NCBI GenBank assembly: GCA_001312505.1
Contig: BBDW01000004.1
Coordinates: 124,001 to 188,000, forward strand
Length of the DNA: 64,000 bases
Source of the DNA: Mediterraneibacter faecis JCM 15917
GTDB lineage: Bacteria > Bacillota > Clostridia > Lachnospirales > Lachnospiraceae
Reading direction: 5' to 3'
Position numbers and translations under genes: made by a program. This document shows positions 60,639 to 64,000 of the stretch, piece by piece (position 1 is the stretch's first letter; every line of letters begins with the position of its first letter). The notes beneath the pieces were generated by a model that had not been told where the DNA came from, did not search any database, and saw only the letters and a program-made list of their open reading frames with translations.

Positions 60639-61025
60639 TCAACGTTCAGTAAAATCTAAAGCTTCATGTGCGAGTTTACGTTCAGCTTCCCCCCCAGCAG
60701 AACGGTATTTCAAAAGAAAATTCACTTCATTTTTTGTAAGAAGAATGTCGTTTTCACTATTTTCAATTTTAATACAGAAATAGTTTTTTACTTCAACTGA
60801 TGATGGATTCTTTGCATTGCAGTACTGAGTGATAAGCGAGTCGACAGAGGTGTGATAGATCCAGGATAGTTCAGCAAGAAGTTGAAGGTTTGGTTCACGT
60901 ACGCCGGTTTCATAATTTGAATAAGCCTGATGAGTGATATGCAGCTTTTTGCCGATCTGAGCCTGCGTGTAGTTATATTGCTTTCTCAAACGCCGTAGAT
61001 TATCCGCAAGTTGAATATTTGCCAT
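60639..61025 (-). CDS. XRE-family transcriptional regulator 1
   Basis: 128 residues. An N-terminal helix-turn-helix (LRRLRKQYNYTQAQIGKKLHITHQAYSNYETG) is followed by a C-terminal helical part of unknown role. A 7-C run at 60689-60695 gives RSAGGEAER. GGAGGTG precedes the ATG. It is 26 bp after another XRE gene on the same strand, so they form a pair. Confidence 0.87.
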   Translation of the reverse strand: MANIQLADNLRRLRKQYNYTQAQIGKKLHITHQAYSNYETGVREPNLQLLAELSWIYHTSVDSLITQYCNAKNPSSVEVKNYFCIKIENSENDILLTKNEVNFLLKYRSAGGEAERKLAHEALDFTER

Positions 61026-61051
61026 AGTTTCACCTCCGTTTCTATCATCCG

Positions 61052-61312
61052 TTAAGGTTCAAGGATGTCTTTTCCCTCAATGAGATATTCATAAGAAACG
61101 TCGAAGATCTCAGTTAGAGCTTTCAATTCTATGTCTGTAACGTAACGTTTGTTGGTTTCTATTCTTGTAATTACATTTTTGTCCATATCATATCCGCGCA
61201 ATTGGAGTTTGTAAGCTAAAAGTCTCTGTGACATATGGCGTTGCCGACGAAGTTCAATGAGCCTTTTGCCGATCAGATTCTTCTCTCCGGTAGTAGGTGT
61301 TCGTTTTGGCAT
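61052..61312 (-). CDS. XRE-family transcriptional regulator 2
   Basis: 86 residues, a single helix-turn-helix domain (LIELRRQRHMSQRLLAYKLQLRGYDMDKNVITRIE). The extra residues between helices two and three (LRGYDMDKN) mark a variant XRE group common in Clostridia, in which a longer loop replaces the tight turn. GGAGGG precedes the ATG. It is divergent from the CoA-transferase gene, sharing a 200-bp AT-rich region. Confidence 0.82.
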   Translation of the reverse strand: MPKRTPTTGEKNLIGKRLIELRRQRHMSQRLLAYKLQLRGYDMDKNVITRIETNKRYVTDIELKALTEIFDVSYEYLIEGKDILEP

Positions 61313-61514
61313 AGTTCTAATCCCTCCTGCAAATAGTGTGAACAGGTTTGTCTCGTTTTTTGCACTTTTAATGATTTTACATGGAATTGAGTAACCAAAT
61401 GGTTGGAATAATGAGACAAATGGAAAATAATTGTATGATTTGTAATGATTGATCTCCGAAGATAGTGTATAATGTATTCCAAAGATATTTTAGAGAACTA
61501 GGAGAAAATACACC

Positions 61515-63032
61515 ATGTATGAAATAATGACTGCCGATGAAGCAATCCGGCTGATTCGGGACGGAGACTGTATCTGTGTGAATTCATTTGTCGGAATAGA
61601 GAATCCAATTGAACTTCACGAAGCAATTTACAGAAGATACCAGAAGATGCAGTCCCCCAACACATCTGACAATGATTTCCAGTGCCGGTTTTGGTGTCTG
61701 GGATGATGAACATAATGCAGAAGGATACATCAGAGAGGGTGCTGTGGACAAGCTTATCTGCGGGCATTTTGGAGCAATGCTCAGTACAAAGAAACTAGTT
61801 TTAGAAGACCGGTTTGAGGCATACAATCTTCCGCTTGGATGCATTTCACATGCAATCCGTGCACAGGCCGGAGGTCTCCCGGGTGCACTTTCAAAGGTTG
61901 GCTTGGATATATTTGTAGATCCAAGAAAAGAAGGGCCTGGAATTAACAGAATCTCAATTGATGATTCACTGGTCAGGCATGTGGAAGTGGATGGAGAGGA
62001 ATTTCTCTATTATAAATTACCGAAAATTAATATTGCACTGATTAAAGGAACAGCAGCAGACCGAAAGGGAAATATTACTTTTGACGATATGTTTATGTCC
62101 GGTGATGCGCTGTCTATTTGTCAGGCAGTAAAAGCGAATCGCGGCAAGGTGATCGTACAGGTAGACCGCCTGGTGGACACCCCGTCACGACCGAGAAATG
62201 CAATTATTCCGGGCTGTCTGGTAGATGCGATCGTTGTGGCAGAACCGGAAGCAAGAAATGAAGCCTATACAGCACTGACTGGAAGCTTTGAGATTCCATA
62301 TGAAGAGTGGAACACATGGAGTGAGCGTTTAGATTCTGTCTCAGTGAAACAGTCAAAGAACAGTACGGTGGCAAATATCATCGGAAAACGTGCATCGAAG
62401 GAATTACGTGTAGATGATATTGTAAATATTGGAATCGGTATTCCGGAGATGGTTTCTCGTTTTGCAAGAAAGAGTGGAATGCTTGATATGGTGACATTGA
62501 CGGTTGAATCCGGAGGAATCGGAGGATTTCCGGTTTCAGGAGAAGCATTTGGAGCAATGATCGGTGCGGCATCTGTCTATGATATGGCAAACCAGTTTGA
62601 CCTTTATGATAATGGTGGCTCGATGTCTGCTTTATGGGCGCGCTTGAAGTGGATAAAGAAGGAAATGTGAATGCACACCGTGGACCGGGAGCGTTTGCCG
62701 GAATCGGAGGATTTGCGAATATCACAGCTAAGACACCAACCGTTGTTTTCTGTTTCAGCTTTACGGCAAAAGGACTGGAAGTTTCACAGAAGAAGGGGGG
62801 GATTGTTGAAATTGAGAAGGAAGGTTCTATTTCAAAATTTGTAGATCGAGTCAAGAGTATCAGTTTTTCTGCCAGACGTGCGATCGCAAATGGACAGAAG
62901 GTACTTTATGTGACTGAACGCTGTGTATTTCGCCTGACACCGAAGGGGGGGTTGAAATTGATAGAAGTATATCCTGGAATCGATGTGCAGAAAGATATTT
63001 TAGATCTTCTGCCATTCGAAGTGGAAGTATGA
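61515..63032 (+). CDS. Acyl-CoA:carboxylate CoA-transferase, frame broken
   Basis: About 505 residues, fused alpha and beta CoA-transferase domains as in YdiF or propionate CoA-transferase. It begins MYEIMTADEAIRLIRDGDCICVNSF; GHFGAML, then VNIGIGIPEMVSRFA; the catalytic Glu is in TLTVESGGIGGFP. Breaks at a 5-C run (61654-61658, +1) and near 62615 (one C lost, NGG/LD...MGALEVDKEG). Two 7-G runs near the end (62795, 62945) give KKGGIVE and PKGGLKL. Substrates are short acyl-CoAs; the neighbouring dehydratase genes point to a hydroxyacid or amino acid pathway. Confidence 0.9.
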
Positions 63033-63143
63033 TATAGAAAATCAATGCAAAATAAGATGAAGATTTGTTAAAATAGTTCATGGACTTCATCACGTTAAAT
63101 TGATACAATTTATCCACAGGACAACAGAAAGGACATTATTATT

Positions 63144-63623
63144 ATGGAAAAAGGTACAATTTTTAAATTTCATAATGATCTTGATACAGATCAGATCATC
63201 GCATCCCAGTATCTGCTTCTGCCGAACTTAGATGAGATGAAGAGCCATACATTTGAATCATTGGATCCGGATTTTGCGAAAAAAGTAAAACCGGGAGACT
63301 TCGTAGTCGGAGGAGAGAATTTTGGTTGTGGATCCTCCAGAGAGCAGGCACCGGGTGTGCTCAAAGCACTTGGAGTACAGGCTGTCATTGCAAAATCATT
63401 TGCAAGAATCTTCTATAGAAATGCAATCAATATCGGACTTCCGGTCATTGTCTGTAAGGAGCTTCCGGATGAGGTGAAGACAGGTGATACAATGGAACTT
63501 CGCATGTCTGACGGAACAGCTGAGGCGAATGGAAAGACTTATTCCTGTACAAAGCTGCCGGAGTATATGCAGAATATTCTGAATCAGGGTGGACTGATTG
63601 CTTCACTGAATAAGGAGGACTAG
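63144..63623 (+). CDS. 3-isopropylmalate dehydratase small subunit-like (LeuD/HacB type)
   Basis: 159 residues, swivel domain of the aconitase superfamily. NDLDTDQIIASQYL (about 10-23), GGENFGCGSSREQAPGVLKALG and KSFARIFYRNAINIGLPV are characteristic. It forms a hydro-lyase with the large subunit encoded 4 bp after it. The family includes leucine-pathway isomerase, homoaconitase, methylmalate and dimethylmalate dehydratases, which sequence alone does not separate; its position behind a CoA-transferase argues for more than a plain leu operon. Confidence 0.88.
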   Translation: MEKGTIFKFHNDLDTDQIIASQYLLLPNLDEMKSHTFESLDPDFAKKVKPGDFVVGGENFGCGSSREQAPGVLKALGVQAVIAKSFARIFYRNAINIGLPVIVCKELPDEVKTGDTMELRMSDGTAEANGKTYSCTKLPEYMQNILNQGGLIASLNKED

Positions 63624-63627
63624 AACT

Positions 63628-64000
63628 ATGGGAATGACAATCGCAGAGAAGATCATCGCTGCTGCAGCCGGTGTGGACAGCGTAAAACCGGGAGATATTC
63701 ATACAGTAACATTGGACAGAATGATGAGTAATGATGGAACGACGCATCTTACTGTGGATATGTATAATAACAAATTAAAGAATCCTCGTATTGCAGATCC
63801 GAAGAAACTGGTATTCATTGTGGATCATAATGTGCCGTCAGACAGTCCGAAGACAGCGGCATCTCAGAAGAAGATGAGAGATTTTGCAAAAGAGAACGGA
63901 ATTGACTTCTGGGAAGGAAAGGGTGTCTGCCATCAGGTTATGATGGAGAACTATGTCCGTCCGGGAGAACTGATCTTCGGAGCTGACAGCCATACTTGTT
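63628..64000 (+). CDS. 3-isopropylmalate dehydratase large subunit-like (LeuC/HacA type), N-terminal part
   Basis: First 124 residues; the gene continues past the window. MGMTIAEKIIAAAAGVDSVKPGD, VDHNVPSDSPKTAA and the closing FGADSHTC, which contains the first Fe-S cysteine, are typical of the aconitase large subunit. GGAGG lies seven bases before the ATG. It pairs with the small subunit just upstream. Confidence 0.9.
   Translation, partial: MGMTIAEKIIAAAAGVDSVKPGDIHTVTLDRMMSNDGTTHLTVDMYNNKLKNPRIADPKKLVFIVDHNVPSDSPKTAASQKKMRDFAKENGIDFWEGKGVCHQVMMENYVRPGELIFGADSHTC

Noticed and set aside
381-62951. G tracts as phase-variation (contingency) loci
   Set aside because: The tracts lie in housekeeping genes and terminators rather than surface genes, are nearly all of one length, and occur on both strands; phase variation would give varied lengths and favour surface functions.
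1-64000. CRISPR arrays, rRNA, tRNA and prophage genes
   Set aside because: I looked for regular short repeats with spacers, rRNA core sequences, tRNA T-loop patterns and phage structural motifs and saw none; the dispersed palindromes are far apart and not arranged as arrays.

Overview
The window comes from a low-GC Gram-positive Firmicute, most likely a gut Lachnospiraceae (Clostridia). The evidence is a T-box leader, a TPP riboswitch, HPr kinase, a long-form hibernation factor, class III fructose-1,6-bisphosphatase, strong AGGAGG ribosome sites, and the gene order tig-clpP-clpX-lon-engB. About 50 genes are supported; I saw no rRNA, tRNA or CRISPR array.

Layout. 1-6.4 kb: an alpha-galactoside uptake and hydrolysis operon (binding protein, two permeases, GH36 alpha-galactosidase, GH13 sucrose-acting enzyme), followed by an SDR dehydrogenase. 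7.4-9.3 kb: an XRE/AAA-ATPase-like/nuclease protein with a broken frame. 9.4-13.3 kb: a TPP-riboswitch-controlled thiamin thiazole operon (thiS, thiF, thiG, thiH, thiE-like). 13.6-16.4 kb: larE, larB and larC for the nickel-pincer cofactor. 16.4-20.4 kb: uvrC, hprK and a ROK glucokinase. 20.5-25.2 kb: a MATE exporter, a T-box-controlled BASS transporter and a ClC channel. 25.3-31.5 kb: class A PBP, YigZ, HPF and TypA. 31.7-42.7 kb: tandem SSB, dapB, fbp, a sigma-70 factor, a lipoprotein, a eukaryotic-type hisA, secA, prfB (programmed frameshift) and hom. 42.8-53.4 kb: CYTH, DJ-1, tig-clpP-clpX-lon-engB, an AI-2E-type permease and an FAD dehydrogenase. 53.9-55.3 kb: an isolated microcompartment trio (EutS, an EutS-like protein, EutP). 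55.5-64 kb: DUF975, a MarR regulator with a two-gene ABC exporter, two XRE regulators, a CoA-transferase and a LeuD/LeuC-type dehydratase.

Two patterns run through the whole window. First, by eye there are about 45 G or C runs of exactly 7 or 8 bases. In most coding cases they add one Gly (or Pro) to a position where the family has a single residue, and noncoding hairpins show the same excess. Nearly all look like runs of 4 or 5 enlarged by 3. A further nine G/C runs of 5 or 6 carry a +1 shift, and about 17 one-base losses break other genes, including essential ones. I read this mainly as an artefact of the consensus sequence, so most broken genes are annotated as single genes rather than pseudogenes. 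Second, short non-coding palindromic elements of about 140 bp are scattered between genes. They share the ends GTTACTGTTCA / TGAACAGTAAC, fold into nested hairpins, exist in two internal sequence types, and have supplied the 3' coding end of at least two genes.
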